64,000 nucleotides of DNA from Psychrobacter proteolyticus (GTDB lineage: Bacteria; Pseudomonadota; Gammaproteobacteria; Pseudomonadales; Moraxellaceae). The translations under genes were made by a program, and so were the position numbers. The DNA is taken from positions 62,001 through 126,000 of the forward strand of contig NZ_QLKS01000006.1 of the NCBI RefSeq assembly GCF_003350005.1, given 5' to 3'. The number at the start of each line of letters is the position of its first letter. Positions within the stretch are counted from its first letter, which is position 1. This document shows positions 18,617-29,993 of this stretch, piece by piece. A model generated the notes under the pieces. It ran no database searches, was not told where the DNA came from, and was given only the letters and a program-made list of their open reading frames with translations.

Positions 18617-19150
18617 TTAATAATCACTCGGCCATGCCACAAGCACTGTTTTTTCAGTCATATTGACTTCTATCACAGTTTGCTTATGCCATGGAATCAG
18701 GCGTTCTTCATTGTCTAAACTATCTGAATTTGCCGTTACACGCATGATGTCATGGGCACCGGTTTCAAACATTTCAGTGATATTACCTAGATACTCATCC
18801 TGCTCGTTCATCACGCGCAGACTGACCAAATCCGACCAATAATATTCGTCTTCAGCTGTCTCAGGTAGGACGTTTTGTTCGACCCAAACGGTAACACCGT
18901 TCATAGTCTCAGCAACATTACGATCAGGAACCTGCTCAAATTGAGCCACAATTCCTGTTCCTTGCTCACGCCAAGCCTTCACAGTCAAAGGTTTCATACC
19001 AGTAGCAGTTTTCATCCACCACGGCTTCATATCGAATATCGCTGCACGGTCATCCGTATCACTGAATACCCAAAGCCAGCCTTTAATGCCGTAAGGCTTC
19101 TTAAGCTGACCAATTTTCATAAGGGCACTAGCGTTTGGAACGGATGACAT
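18617..19150 (-). CDS. rimM: 16S rRNA processing protein RimM
   Basis: 177 residues. RimM binds S19 and helps mature the 3' domain (head) of the 30S subunit. N-terminal beta-barrel (KIGQLKKPYGIKGWLWVFSDTDD) and C-terminal PRC-barrel domain (YYWSDLVSLRVMNEQDEYLGNITEMFETGAHDIMRV, then RLIPWHKQTVIEVN) are in the expected order. Second gene of the operon after rpsP; the 165-base gap to rpsP is larger than usual. Confidence 0.93.
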   Translation of the reverse strand: MSSVPNASALMKIGQLKKPYGIKGWLWVFSDTDDRAAIFDMKPWWMKTATGMKPLTVKAWREQGTGIVAQFEQVPDRNVAETMNGVTVWVEQNVLPETAEDEYYWSDLVSLRVMNEQDEYLGNITEMFETGAHDIMRVTANSDSLDNEERLIPWHKQTVIEVNMTEKTVLVAWPSDY

Positions 19151-19315
19151 AGCAGCTAACCTAACAATGATTAAAACAGCAATTGCAAAAACAATTGCGT
19201 CAAAAGCGATAAACAGTTAATGGCGCACCCTGGTCAGACCAGTTACGCTATGTATTCTAAAGTCTACTGAGTCATATCATAGTTTTGCTATGAACGTCTC
19301 AGTAACACCCAAAAC

Positions 19316-19585
19316 TTAAGCAGTTGCTTCAGTTTGAGCTGCAGACTTATTGTAAGCTTTTACTAATGAAGCAACGCGATCTGAAGGTTGTGCACCTTTT
19401 GCGATCCACGCATTGTACGCTTCCATGTTTAGGCGTACTGCTTCTTCAGACTCTTTAGCGAGTGGGTTAAAAAAGCCGATGTTTTCAATATAGCGACCGT
19501 CACGCGCGCGGCGTTGATCAGCAACAACTACTTGATAAAATGGGCGTTTCTTGGCACCGCCCCGTGCTAAACGAATAACAACCAT
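19316..19585 (-). CDS. rpsP: 30S ribosomal protein S16
   Basis: 89 residues, standard S16: [39 protein letters not shown] and the C-terminal [12 protein letters not shown]. Needed for assembly of the 30S body. It opens the rpsP-rimM-trmD-rplS operon and has a good vegetative promoter just upstream (19625-19653). Confidence 0.95.
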   Translation of the reverse strand: MVVIRLARGGAKKRPFYQVVVADQRRARDGRYIENIGFFNPLAKESEEAVRLNMEAYNAWIAKGAQPSDRVASLVKAYNKSAAQTEATA

Positions 19586-20010
19586 GTGAATTCTCTCTTT
19601 CGCAGGTATACCAAAAAGGGCATAATTATATCACAGTCTTTATTTGTTGAAAACACAAACTGTGCATATTTAATTATTTATTAACAATAGCTTAAATGTC
19701 GACCTAAGTAAAATATAACTGATGATAATTGCGCATTTTTAAAGTTTTTCTTTAGATTCTGTAGCTTACTATCGCTCTCTTTGAAAAATAGACAATTGCT
19801 AAAAACACTTATCCTCAAGCTTAACTTTATTTCTATTCTTACAGTTATGTGGCTCAATCATCGATTGCATACTGTATCAGTACTATTTATTGATTATGCT
19901 ATTCTATGATATACCACCATTAATTAACGCATTTACTAGCCTTAAGACGTCTACATTTAGAAAACTACACCTATATCACAATAACTTTTCTTTTACTCTG
20001 TTGGACACAT
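19586..20010. other. Divergent intergenic region rpsP / envZ-like gene
   Basis: 425 AT-rich bases. It contains the rpsP promoter (listed separately). I could not assign a clear promoter to the kinase gene; T/A-rich -10-like strings near 19895-19915 are possible. No gene or terminator is seen. Confidence 0.6.
19625..19653 (-). promoter_or_regulatory. Vegetative promoter of rpsP-rimM-trmD-rplS
   Basis: Minus strand: -35 TTTTCA (plus 19648-19653), 17-base spacer, perfect -10 TATAAT (plus 19625-19630). The start site would fall about 30 bases before the rpsP ATG. CACAGT/ACTGTG (19632-19637 and 19659-19664) form an inverted repeat over the promoter. Confidence 0.65.
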
Positions 20011-21489
20011 ATGATCTCTCCGAACCCAAAGCCGCGTCGTAAAGGTTGGCTGCCACGCTCTTACTCCAACACTTGGCTAACGACCTTGATGGTTGCCTTT
20101 ATCGTGCTTATCAGTGTGAGCTTATCGATTTTGTTCTTTTGGCGCAGTCTGTATCTGCCAGAGCTAAAAAACCATGCGCGTTATTTGACGAGTGAGTTGC
20201 AGCTGATCAATAGTGCCAACAAAGACTGGCAAGGTCGTCCTGAAGTACGCCAATGGATTTACCAGCACTCTCATGTCGTCGTGGTAAATAACCCTAGTGA
20301 CTTTCCGGAAGTCGCTGACAAACCATTCGTAAGCTTTTTTACGGATGTATTACAACGTGAAATCGGTGCACAGCTCGGTCGCCCTGTAGAAGTTTATTTT
20401 AAATTTAAGCCAACACCCCAGCTATGGGTACAAGATAGCCGTGATAGCAGTTTTTGGATACGTGAGCCTGTGGTCTATTATTCACAATATAGCCCAACGT
20501 TATTAGTCCTATTCTTGATTGGACTGCCTATCCTATCGCTGCTAACGATTGTTCTATTAGCCCGTCAGTTAAATCGTCCTCTACGCTACTTACAGCGCGC
20601 AGCTACTAATTATATTCGTCTTGGTCATGCAACTACACTGCCAACTCAAAAAGGCCCCACAGAAATACGTCAGGTTAATATGGCGTTTAATCGACTGTTT
20701 ACGACATTAAATCAAGCTCAGAAAGAGCGAACGATTATGCTCGCCGGTATCTCACACGATCTGCGCACACCGCTGACTCGTATGCGTTTAACCGCAGAGA
20801 TGCTACCAGATGACTTTTTCCGTGAAGGGCTCATTTACGATATTGAGGATATGGATGCTATTTTGGAGCAATTCATCTCATTTATGAAAGATGGCTCTGA
20901 TGAGCCAGTCAGTCTGACCAATTTAGACATCATATTCAACGAAATCATGGTCCAGTTTGCCCCCATGAAGTTTGTATATGAATCAGAATGCGACAAGGTC
21001 GTTCCCGTACGTCCACTATCCATCAAACGTCTAATTATTAACTTGGTCAATAATGCCAATCGTTATGGAAAACCACCTATTTATTTATCGGCAACGGTCG
21101 TACCGACATTTATAGACACTGTGGAAGACGAAGATACGGATGTGGTCAGCGAAAATGTGGTGAACAAAGAAGCACAAGAACAATTAGTAATTTGTGTGCG
21201 TGATTGCGGTGATGGCGTCGCTGACGATCAATTAGAGCGTATTATGCAACCGTTTGAACGTGGAGAGACAGCACGGACTACTCAAGGTAGCGGACTAGGT
21301 CTTGCGATTGTTGATCGCATTGCACGATTACATCACGGTACTGTTGAAGCCATCAATCACCCTGAAGGTGGGCTACAAGTATGCGTACGTATTCCCCTAC
21401 TCTCCAAAGTCGCTGGAGATACTACATTGGCGGCTGACGTAGAAGAGGTATCTGAGGTAGATAGGACAACAGTGCCAAATTCAAAATAG
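20011..21489 (+). CDS. envZ: EnvZ-like sensor histidine kinase
   Basis: 492 residues. Two membrane segments (about 24-45 and 166-187) bracket a periplasmic sensor region; then a HAMP domain, the dimerisation/phosphoacceptor helix MLAGISHDLRTPLTRMRL (His near residue 249, very close to E. coli EnvZ) and an HATPase domain with N-box NLVNNANRYGKPP, DCGDGVADDQ and GSGLGLAIVDRI. It should autophosphorylate and pass phosphate to an OmpR-type regulator. No ompR is adjacent: upstream is rpsP on the other strand, downstream a small convergent gene. The C-terminus has a polar tail of about 30 residues. Confidence 0.75.
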   Translation: MISPNPKPRRKGWLPRSYSNTWLTTLMVAFIVLISVSLSILFFWRSLYLPELKNHARYLTSELQLINSANKDWQGRPEVRQWIYQHSHVVVVNNPSDFPEVADKPFVSFFTDVLQREIGAQLGRPVEVYFKFKPTPQLWVQDSRDSSFWIREPVVYYSQYSPTLLVLFLIGLPILSLLTIVLLARQLNRPLRYLQRAATNYIRLGHATTLPTQKGPTEIRQVNMAFNRLFTTLNQAQKERTIMLAGISHDLRTPLTRMRLTAEMLPDDFFREGLIYDIEDMDAILEQFISFMKDGSDEPVSLTNLDIIFNEIMVQFAPMKFVYESECDKVVPVRPLSIKRLIINLVNNANRYGKPPIYLSATVVPTFIDTVEDEDTDVVSENVVNKEAQEQLVICVRDCGDGVADDQLERIMQPFERGETARTTQGSGLGLAIVDRIARLHHGTVEAINHPEGGLQVCVRIPLLSKVAGDTTLAADVEEVSEVDRTTVPNSK

Positions 21490-21527
21490 CGATGAGACTT
21501 TAATCTGAATAAGCAAAGAGGTCAAAA

Positions 21528-21707
21528 TTAGTCTTTGCTACCAATAGCCGGTGGAATATACTCAGCACTATTTGTGAAATCCAATGGCTGGGTAATCTCT
21601 TTCTGAGCTATTTTTAGCGTTTGTGTCGTTGACGGCTGTTTCAAAAATAAATAATAGCCTAGCGTGATCGCATTCAACACTACCAAACCACCAAATAAAT
21701 ATGGCAT
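21528..21707 (-). CDS. Small single-span membrane protein, unknown
   Basis: 59 residues from the ATG at 21707, preceded by a perfect AGGAGG (plus-strand 21715-21720) with 7 bases of spacing. An N-terminal hydrophobic helix (YLFGGLVVLNAITLGYYLFL) is followed by a polar tail ending PPAIGSKD, giving probably N-in with a short periplasmic tail. No family recognised. The strong ribosome-binding site and clean helix make it a credible gene. It lies alone between the convergent EnvZ-like gene and bfmS. Confidence 0.6.
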   Translation of the reverse strand: MPYLFGGLVVLNAITLGYYLFLKQPSTTQTLKIAQKEITQPLDFTNSAEYIPPAIGSKD

Positions 21708-21842
21708 CCTATGCCCTCCTATGACATTGTCCAACTGTCTTAAAATAGCGACAAGCCCGTCACCTAGCTATAAAGCTCTATCGTGTTATACCATTAAGAT
21801 GACGCTGATTATCTTTAGCAACATGACTAATAATTATGGCCC

Positions 21843-21907
21843 AGTCTGATGATTTAGTCTGATGATTTAGTCTGATGATTTAGTCTGATAGCTTAGTCCT
21901 ATAACTT
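21843..21907. repeat. 13-bp tandem repeat array
   Basis: Five consecutive 13-base units: three identical copies of AGTCTGATGATTT (21843-21881), then two diverged copies (21882-21894, 21895-21907). The pattern fades into the 3' end of bfmS, whose last codons read through a further degenerate copy. Confidence 0.85.
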
Positions 21908-21910
21908 GGT

Positions 21911-23608
21911 CTAATCTGACAACTTAGTATCGAAGTCGCGCTCGCTTTTCTCTTGCGTCAATTCATCAGCAGCAAGAATTTGTGTCAATGGTTTGATAGG
22001 CCATGTCATCACAAACCTTGCACCGCCTAACTCACGACTCTCATCTACCTTCATACTACCATTAAACCAAAAGGCAATGCGCGATACAATAGACAAGCCT
22101 AAACCATAGCCACCTGATGCGCGTGTACGGCTGTCATCTAAGCGTGAAAATGGAATAAATACTTTTTCGCGATCCGCTTCAGGAATACCATGTCCATCAT
22201 CCTCGACACTGACGAAGGCATTGCCTTTTTTGACACCAGCACTAATGATAATGGTTGTTTCTGCATAGCGTAACGCATTACCTGCAAGATTCTGAATCAC
22301 ACGGTGTAAGTAGCGTCTATCCGCAACTGCTGTGACTTTTGCATTTGGTAAACTGGTTACTATTTTGATAGGCTTGCCTAGCGCATTGGTTTCGCGCTCG
22401 ATCTGCTCTAACAGCTCCCTCAGATTTACTGGCTCTAAATCTAACTTTGGTGACCCTTCCTCAAGCTTAGCATAGGTCAAAATCTCATCAATCAAACCAT
22501 TAAGCGACTCAATATCTTCATCAATATAGTCTCGCTGCATAAAGCGTGAATCTTCGTCATCCGTATCAGCAAGCATATCTACCGCAAATCGAATACGAGC
22601 CACTGGCGTACGAAGCTCATGTGATACCGCTCGGGTAAGCTCTCGCTGTGATTCAATCAAACGCTTAATGTGTGAAGTCATGGCATTAAACGTCGCTGAC
22701 AAACGCGCTATTTCATCTTGACCAATTACTTGTACCTGAATATCAAGGTTACCTTGACTAACCTCGTTAACACCTACCTGAATCAATTGTAGCTTACGCT
22801 CAAGTGGGAAGATGAGCGCATACACACCTAAGCTAATTAAGAACATACTGATAAGAATCATACTGATAATTAAGTTGAGCGGGAACCAATTAAATAAAGG
22901 TATAGGCCCAATTAAAATTGCCATATCATTGATTTCAGATGGCACCACTACCCTAATAGCAGAGTTACTCGTACTACTATTAGTATCTTGCAATGATATG
23001 ACAACTTCATCACGGCGCAAGCGAGCCATCTGATCTGAATCCAACTCAAGTGTATTGACCGCCTTAAAAGCTAAAGGAAAAGAAAACTTTTTTTCCAGTT
23101 CTGCCAAACGTGCACGCTTGTCCGACAGGGTCATATGATAAGACAAGTCATCTAACAGAAATACCGCGATTGCCCGTACTTGCTGCTCCGTAACCTGCGA
23201 TACTCTCGCTGTTAGAACATTCTTATTATCAGGCAAACGATAATAAACATCTGCATACACAGGCTGGTTGAAATAACGTACAACGGTACTATCATTTTTG
23301 AAGCGGCGCAGTTCACTAGCACTAAAGTCTACTTCATCAATAGGCACGACTTTAAAAGTAGTACCAAATAAACTACTCGCATCTGACAACCAGTATTCAC
23401 GCTCTTCTTCACTATTTTGATGGGAGATCCCCTCACTCACCAAATGAAACGCACCCATTGCCATATTTTCACGATAGGACTGCACACGCTCCTTATTGAT
23501 GGTATCCATCAATAACTGCGCAAACAGCGCCACACACAAGCAGACTATAAGTAGCCCAGCATAGATACGAACAAAAATACTGTGTTTTAAAGAAGAGACT
23601 AATGACAT
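21911..23608 (-). CDS. bfmS: Sensor histidine kinase BfmS (RstB-type)
   Basis: 565 residues from the ATG at 23608; an in-frame TTG lies five codons upstream. Membrane segment about 15-35, a periplasmic sensor region of about 210 residues, a second span (LIISMILISMFLISLGVYALIF), HAMP domain, phosphoacceptor helix LTRAVSHELRTPVARIRF (His near residue 328) and an HATPase domain (NLAGNALRYAETT, DDGHGIPEAD, GYGLGLSIVSRI). Partner of BfmR, which lies immediately upstream on the same strand; in Acinetobacter this pair governs envelope, biofilm and pilus genes. Unlike a normal two-component operon the two genes are 329 bases apart with a terminator between them. Confidence 0.8.
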   Translation of the reverse strand: MSLVSSLKHSIFVRIYAGLLIVCLCVALFAQLLMDTINKERVQSYRENMAMGAFHLVSEGISHQNSEEEREYWLSDASSLFGTTFKVVPIDEVDFSASELRRFKNDSTVVRYFNQPVYADVYYRLPDNKNVLTARVSQVTEQQVRAIAVFLLDDLSYHMTLSDKRARLAELEKKFSFPLAFKAVNTLELDSDQMARLRRDEVVISLQDTNSSTSNSAIRVVVPSEINDMAILIGPIPLFNWFPLNLIISMILISMFLISLGVYALIFPLERKLQLIQVGVNEVSQGNLDIQVQVIGQDEIARLSATFNAMTSHIKRLIESQRELTRAVSHELRTPVARIRFAVDMLADTDDEDSRFMQRDYIDEDIESLNGLIDEILTYAKLEEGSPKLDLEPVNLRELLEQIERETNALGKPIKIVTSLPNAKVTAVADRRYLHRVIQNLAGNALRYAETTIIISAGVKKGNAFVSVEDDGHGIPEADREKVFIPFSRLDDSRTRASGGYGLGLSIVSRIAFWFNGSMKVDESRELGGARFVMTWPIKPLTQILAADELTQEKSERDFDTKLSD

Positions 23609-23937
23609 ACGTGCCGTGACCAACTTAATAAATAGAGATTGCTAATATCATCAAACATATAGATAGTGCTATGTGTTTGATGATATCGAACATGATCGAA
23701 TAGAGATAGACTTTAACTTTGACTTTTAACTACCGCATTATAATTCCTATGCAGCAGTCATCCAAAGACTTATATATATTACTATATTTAGCCAGCGTCT
23801 ATAATAATGGGTTAATTAAACCACATAACACTACATTTAAGTTTAAAAATTAAAATTTAGCCACAAAAAAACCAGCATCGTTGCTGGTTTTTTCTGAATA
23901 GCGTTTGGTAATTAATCAATATACAGAAGCAACAATA
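23609..23937. other. bfmR-bfmS spacer
   Basis: 329 bases between co-directional bfmR and bfmS, holding the strong hairpin at 23866-23893 close to bfmR and about 250 further AT-rich bases where a separate bfmS promoter could sit. No open frame of note. Confidence 0.65.
23866..23893. terminator. Terminator directly after bfmR
   Basis: AAAAAACCAGCA (23866-23877) pairs perfectly with TGCTGGTTTTTT (23882-23893) around a 4-base loop; bfmR reads into it 45 bases after its stop. A 12-base stem ending in six T is a textbook intrinsic terminator. Confidence 0.9.
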
Positions 23938-24654
23938 TTAGTTGCCTTCTTTTACGAATAGATAGCCTTTACTACGTACGGTCTTAATACGTTTTGGATT
24001 TTCTGGATCATCACCGATTTTTGGACGAATACGTGAGATACGTACGTCAATTGAACGATCTTGACCATCATATTCAATACCGCGTAGACGCTCAAAGATA
24101 TCCTCACGAGATAGAATACGACCTGCATTAGAAGCAAGCAACCATAGTAAATCATATTCAGCACTGGTGAAATCAACCAACTCATCACCTAGGTTAACTG
24201 AACGACCACCGTTATCAATTACTAACTCGCCAAACTCTAGACGTTGTGGCACATCTTCTGATGGTGCATTTTCTGAGCGGCGCAGTAGCGCACGAATACG
24301 GGCAAGCAATACACGTGGCTGAGCAGGCTTGGCAACATAATCGTCAGCACCCATCTCAAGACCCAATACCTGATCCATGTCTTCAGTACGGGCAGTCAAC
24401 ATCAAAATTGGATTTTGATAATGCGGGCGTACTTCACGGCATACGGTCAGACCATCACTACCAGGTAGCATGACATCCAGTACAACCATATCTGGTTGCT
24501 CATTGACGATACGGCGAATAGCGCGATTACCATCAGTTTCAATTGCCACTTCTAAACCATTTTTGACCAAGTAATCTTGAGTCAACATGGCCAGGCGCTC
24601 ATCATCTTCAACAATCAAGATTCGGGGGGTGTTGTCTTCTTCATTCGTTGTCAT
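23938..24654 (-). CDS. bfmR: Response regulator BfmR (OmpR family)
   Basis: 238 residues from the ATG at 24654, with AGAGGA upstream; the open frame extends 26 codons further without support, and 238 is the length I recall for Acinetobacter BfmR, to which it is nearly collinear. Receiver domain with phosphoacceptor Asp60 (VVLDVMLPGSDG) and switch Lys in DDYVAKPAQPR; C-terminal winged helix (FTSAEYDLLWLLASNAGRILSREDIFERLRG, then GQDRSIDVRISRIRPKIGDD). DNA-binding transcription factor acting with BfmS. Confidence 0.88.
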   Translation of the reverse strand: MTTNEEDNTPRILIVEDDERLAMLTQDYLVKNGLEVAIETDGNRAIRRIVNEQPDMVVLDVMLPGSDGLTVCREVRPHYQNPILMLTARTEDMDQVLGLEMGADDYVAKPAQPRVLLARIRALLRRSENAPSEDVPQRLEFGELVIDNGGRSVNLGDELVDFTSAEYDLLWLLASNAGRILSREDIFERLRGIEYDGQDRSIDVRISRIRPKIGDDPENPKRIKTVRSKGYLFVKEGN

Positions 24655-25254
24655 TGTTATATCCTCTAATACATCTAATTTAAAAGCAGTAAAAGTAAGA
24701 GCGGTAAAATTAATAGCACCATATAGCGGCACAATTGATGTTCGTATAGCTGTTACAAACTTGGTAGCACAGTATACTATTAAATTATCAGCTTCCTATA
24801 CTATAGCTGATAGTCGGTAACAAAACCTATAAACTACCCCTATCAAAACTTTAGTTTGCGTCCAGAAATTATGCCAATTACTTCGTTAGTACATAGCAAT
24901 TTCTATTATCTACCGTTTTCTAATTACCCAAACCATCGAGCCAACATTATCGCGTACAGTTACTGCTCGTTACTTATAATACGTTATGTCTAATATAACC
25001 ATATATTACCGTTGTCGCCAGTGTCTTTTTAAGAAAATTCCAATGGACGATGATTCATTGATAATAAAAGATTTTTCCTGAGAATGGATTCAACTGCCAT
25101 AAGTAATAGCCAAGTAATAACCATGTGTATTTACCGCAGAACAGTTAATCTCATAATGAATAGACATAAAAAAACAGCCCATATAATGGACTGTTTTTTT
25201 ATCATTACTTCTAGCAATAATTTTAAATAATTATTTAAAGCTATCAGTAATAAA
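24655..25254. other. Intergenic region upstream of bfmR
   Basis: 600 AT-rich bases between bfmR and atpC. Apart from the atp terminator (25168-25200) it has no supportable gene. Palindromic AT-rich strings such as the one near 24790-24812 (AGCTTCCTATACTATAGCT) may be regulatory, but nothing firm can be assigned. Confidence 0.55.
25168..25200 (-). terminator. Terminator of the atp operon
   Basis: On the minus strand ACAGTCCA, a TTATA loop and TGGGCTGT (one G-T wobble) embedded between an A-tract and a run of seven T, 55 bases beyond the atpC stop. Confidence 0.88.
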
Positions 25255-25671
25255 CTATGCGCGGTTTTTGTACTTACGGATAGTCTGTAATTGTCCTACT
25301 GACTCTGCAAGTGAGGCCAAAGCTGCATTGGTTTGTAGCGTATCAGACTGGTTAACTAGCATTTGCTCAGCTTTTCTACGTGCTTCGACGATTTTGCTTT
25401 CGTCAAGATTGTGTGCACGCATGGCTGTATCAGCCAATACCGTAACCATTTTTGGTTGTACTTCTAGTACACCACCTGAGACGTAAATTACTTCTTCTTC
25501 ACCGTTTGGTGTTTGCACTCGCATTGCACCTGGCTTTAGCAAAGTAATAAGCGGTGTGTGACCTGGCAATACACCAATCTCGCCTTCGGTACCAGTAGCT
25601 ATTAACATGCTAATTTCGCCTGAATACAACTCTTCACGAGCACTTACGACGCGACATTGTAACGTTGCCAT
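25255..25671 (-). CDS. atpC: ATP synthase F1 subunit epsilon
   Basis: 138 residues. Part of the rotor stalk with gamma; its C-terminal helices can inhibit hydrolysis. N-terminal beta-sandwich (VVSAREELYSGEISMLIATGTEGEIGVLPGHTPLITLLKPG) and C-terminal helical hairpin are complete. Last gene of the operon, 114 bases after atpD and directly before the terminator. Confidence 0.95.
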   Translation of the reverse strand: MATLQCRVVSAREELYSGEISMLIATGTEGEIGVLPGHTPLITLLKPGAMRVQTPNGEEEVIYVSGGVLEVQPKMVTVLADTAMRAHNLDESKIVEARRKAEQMLVNQSDTLQTNAALASLAESVGQLQTIRKYKNRA

Positions 25672-25785
25672 ACTTAATTCCTTACCATCAAAGCGCGATC
25701 AAAAAACAGTAAAACTGCGATGCGTTACTGAAGAGTAGATATAAGGTTTATATTATATCTACTCGTTAGCTTATGCTCATACAAC

Positions 25786-27237
<1,452 letters not shown>

Positions 27238-27257
27238 CTATATATAGGTGTAGTCAA

Positions 27258-28139
27258 TTATGAAACAGCAGCAGCACCGCCAACGATTTCCGAGATTTCT
27301 CGGGTAATCGCCGCTTGACGCAGCTTGTTATAAACCAACTGTAAATCGTTAATAAGGTCACCAGCATTATCTGTTGCCGCTTTCATCGCAACCATACGTG
27401 AAGACTGCTCAGAGGCAATGTTTTCCATTACCGCTTGATAAACAATCGACTCAATATAGCGACCAAGCAATTCATCAATTAACGTCTTGATGTCAGGCTC
27501 GTAGATATAATCCCAGCTAAGTTCTGTCTGTAGACCACTGTCTTCATCATCAAATGACTGCTCTGGTAAAGGAACCAACTGATTGACTGTTGGTTTCTGA
27601 GTCATGGCATTGACAAATCGGTTATAGACCACATAGATACGGTCAATATTACCGTTACTATAGTCTTCAAGCATTGCTTGAACCGGTGCATTTAATTGCT
27701 CAAACGTTGGTTTATCGCCATAATCGGTCACAGCCGATGTAACTTTACCACCAAAGTTTTTAAAGAAACTAACACCTTTGGCACCGATGACTGCAAACTC
27801 AGCTTGTACAGACTGATCTTGATAATCTTGGATACTTTTAGTTAGGGCTTTGAATAGGTTAATATTCAAACCACCCGCTAGGCCACGGTCAGAGGTAATG
27901 ACAATATAGCCAACCTTATTGACTGGACGCGATACCATATACGGATGTTTGTAGTCTGATGAGGCATGCACCAAATGTGAAATAACCCGGCGCATACTAT
28001 CAGCATACGGGCGACCCACTTCCATGCGCTCTTGCGCACGGCGCATTTTACTTGCCGCTACCATTTGCATAGCACGAGTAATTTTCTGGGTGCTTTTAAT
28101 ACTGGTGACTTTGGCACGTATCTCTTTTAAGCTTGCCAT
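27258..28139 (-). CDS. atpG: ATP synthase F1 subunit gamma
   Basis: 293 residues. Central rotor shaft. N-terminal helix [36 protein letters not shown] and C-terminal helix [34 protein letters not shown] form the conserved coiled coil, with the Rossmann-like middle ([20 protein letters not shown]). Separated from atpA by an unusually long 216-base spacer that contains a perfect hairpin. Confidence 0.96.
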   Translation of the reverse strand: MASLKEIRAKVTSIKSTQKITRAMQMVAASKMRRAQERMEVGRPYADSMRRVISHLVHASSDYKHPYMVSRPVNKVGYIVITSDRGLAGGLNINLFKALTKSIQDYQDQSVQAEFAVIGAKGVSFFKNFGGKVTSAVTDYGDKPTFEQLNAPVQAMLEDYSNGNIDRIYVVYNRFVNAMTQKPTVNQLVPLPEQSFDDEDSGLQTELSWDYIYEPDIKTLIDELLGRYIESIVYQAVMENIASEQSSRMVAMKAATDNAGDLINDLQLVYNKLRQAAITREISEIVGGAAAVS

Positions 28140-28271
28140 AATGATTCCAATATAAGAGGGTTAAAAAGCATTGGCGCATGCGACAATCATTTGATATACA
28201 ACATCAATCCTACAGAATAACATTTTATATCTTGTGGCATTACGCGATCTAATACCGATACTGGTTAAAAC

Positions 28272-28306
28272 AGTGGCGCAAATATCTAGTCAGACAACGC
28301 GCCACT
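28272..28306 (-). other. Hairpin in the atpA-atpG spacer
   Basis: AGTGGCGC (28272-28279) and GCGCCACT (28299-28306) make a perfect 8-base GC-rich stem with a 19-base loop inside the ATP synthase operon. On the transcribed strand the 3' arm is followed by GTTTTAACC, only a weak T-run, so it may slow transcription or mark an RNA end rather than stop it. Confidence 0.5.
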
Positions 28307-28355
28307 TTATCAGCTCTAAGCTACAGTTATAACCAATTCGGCTTAACCCGTTAAA

Positions 28356-29900
28356 TTAATAACTGTGATTTTGTTTAAAGGTCTCTAGAGATGACTTTAA
28401 ACGACCTGCGATATCATCATTGTAGTTCGCAGTGTCATCAATCTCACGCATCAATTCACTTTGCTCATCATGCATATAACGTAGGTACGCTTCTTCGAAA
28501 GAACCAATCTTTTCGACAGGTACGTCCGCTAAGAAGCCTTCGTTTGAGGCATAGATAACGGCTGCTTGCTCAGAGATTGACATCGGCTGATACTGCTTCT
28601 GCTTCATCAATTCAGTCACACGCTCACCATGATCAAGCTGCTCGCGAGTTGCATCATCAAGATCTGAGGCAAACTGAGCGAATGCTGCTAGTTCACGATA
28701 CTGAGCTAAAGCGGTACGAATACCACCAGATAGCTTTTTGATGATCTTAGTCTGCGCGGCACCACCAACACGAGATACCGAGATACCAGCGTTTACTGCT
28801 GGACGAATACCTGAGGCGAATAAACTAGACTCTAGGAAGATCTGACCATCAGTGATCGAAATCACGTTAGTTGGTACGAACGCAGATACGTCACCAGCTT
28901 GTGTTTCAATGATTGGTAGTGCGGTTAAAGAACCAGTTTTACCTTTCACTTCACCGTTAGTGAATTTTTCTACATAATCAGCATTTACACGTGATGCACG
29001 CTCAAGTAGACGTGAGTGTAAATAGAATACGTCACCAGGATAAGCTTCGCGACCTGGCGGACGACGTAATAGTAGTGAAATCTGACGATAAGCGACTGCT
29101 TGCTTTGATAAGTCATCAAATACAATCAGTGCATCTTCACCACGGTCACGGAAGTATTCGCCCATCGTACAGCCTGAGTACGGTGCGATATACTGAAGTG
29201 CTGCAGGCTCTGATGCTGAAGCAACCACAACAGTGGTATATTCTAGTGCGCCAGTTTGCTCAAGCTTACGTACTACGTTAGCGATAGTCGAACGTTTCTG
29301 TCCGATAGCCACGTATACACATTTAATGCCTGAAGCTTTCTGTGCGATGATCGCATCGATAGCCATCGCTGTTTTACCAGTCTGACGGTCACCAATGATC
29401 AGCTCACGCTGACCACGACCAATTGGAATCATGGTATCAACGGCTTTATAACCAGTCATTACTGGTTGATCTACTGATTGACGGTCGATAACGCCTGGAG
29501 CGATCTTTTCGACTTTATCAGTCATCTTGGCATCGATAGGACCTTTGCCATCAATAGGATTACCCAAAGCATCAACAACACGGCCTAACAGCTCAGGACC
29601 TACTGGTACTTCAAGAATACGACCAGTACAATAGGCTTTTTGACCTTCTTGCAGCTTTAGGTAATCACCAAGTACTACCGCGCCAACAGAATCACGCTCT
29701 AAGTTTAGAGCCATTCCGTAGATTTCGCCTTCAAACTCAATCATTTCGCCGTACATGGCATCTTCAAGACCATGAATCTGCACGATACCGTCAGATACTT
29801 TGACAATCGTGCCTTCATTCTTTGCAGTTGCACCCGCATCAAGGTCTTGAATACGCTGCTTAATCAGGTTACTGATTTCCGCTGGATTCAATTGTTGCAT
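28356..29900 (-). CDS. atpA: ATP synthase F1 subunit alpha
   Basis: 514 residues. Non-catalytic nucleotide-binding subunit of the alpha3beta3 head. P-loop GDRQTGKT at residues 170-177, [11 protein letters not shown]-like stretch, [29 protein letters not shown] and the VSRVGGAAQ signature. Full length. 93 bases after atpH. Confidence 0.97.
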   Translation of the reverse strand: MQQLNPAEISNLIKQRIQDLDAGATAKNEGTIVKVSDGIVQIHGLEDAMYGEMIEFEGEIYGMALNLERDSVGAVVLGDYLKLQEGQKAYCTGRILEVPVGPELLGRVVDALGNPIDGKGPIDAKMTDKVEKIAPGVIDRQSVDQPVMTGYKAVDTMIPIGRGQRELIIGDRQTGKTAMAIDAIIAQKASGIKCVYVAIGQKRSTIANVVRKLEQTGALEYTTVVVASASEPAALQYIAPYSGCTMGEYFRDRGEDALIVFDDLSKQAVAYRQISLLLRRPPGREAYPGDVFYLHSRLLERASRVNADYVEKFTNGEVKGKTGSLTALPIIETQAGDVSAFVPTNVISITDGQIFLESSLFASGIRPAVNAGISVSRVGGAAQTKIIKKLSGGIRTALAQYRELAAFAQFASDLDDATREQLDHGERVTELMKQKQYQPMSISEQAAVIYASNEGFLADVPVEKIGSFEEAYLRYMHDEQSELMREIDDTANYNDDIAGRLKSSLETFKQNHSY

Positions 29901-29993
29901 TGCCTTGTTTCCTTTAATTTATGATAACCCGCCCACTGACTTAATTGCTCTTATAATCATACAGTCAATATTTGACTGTATTGATGATTGGCA

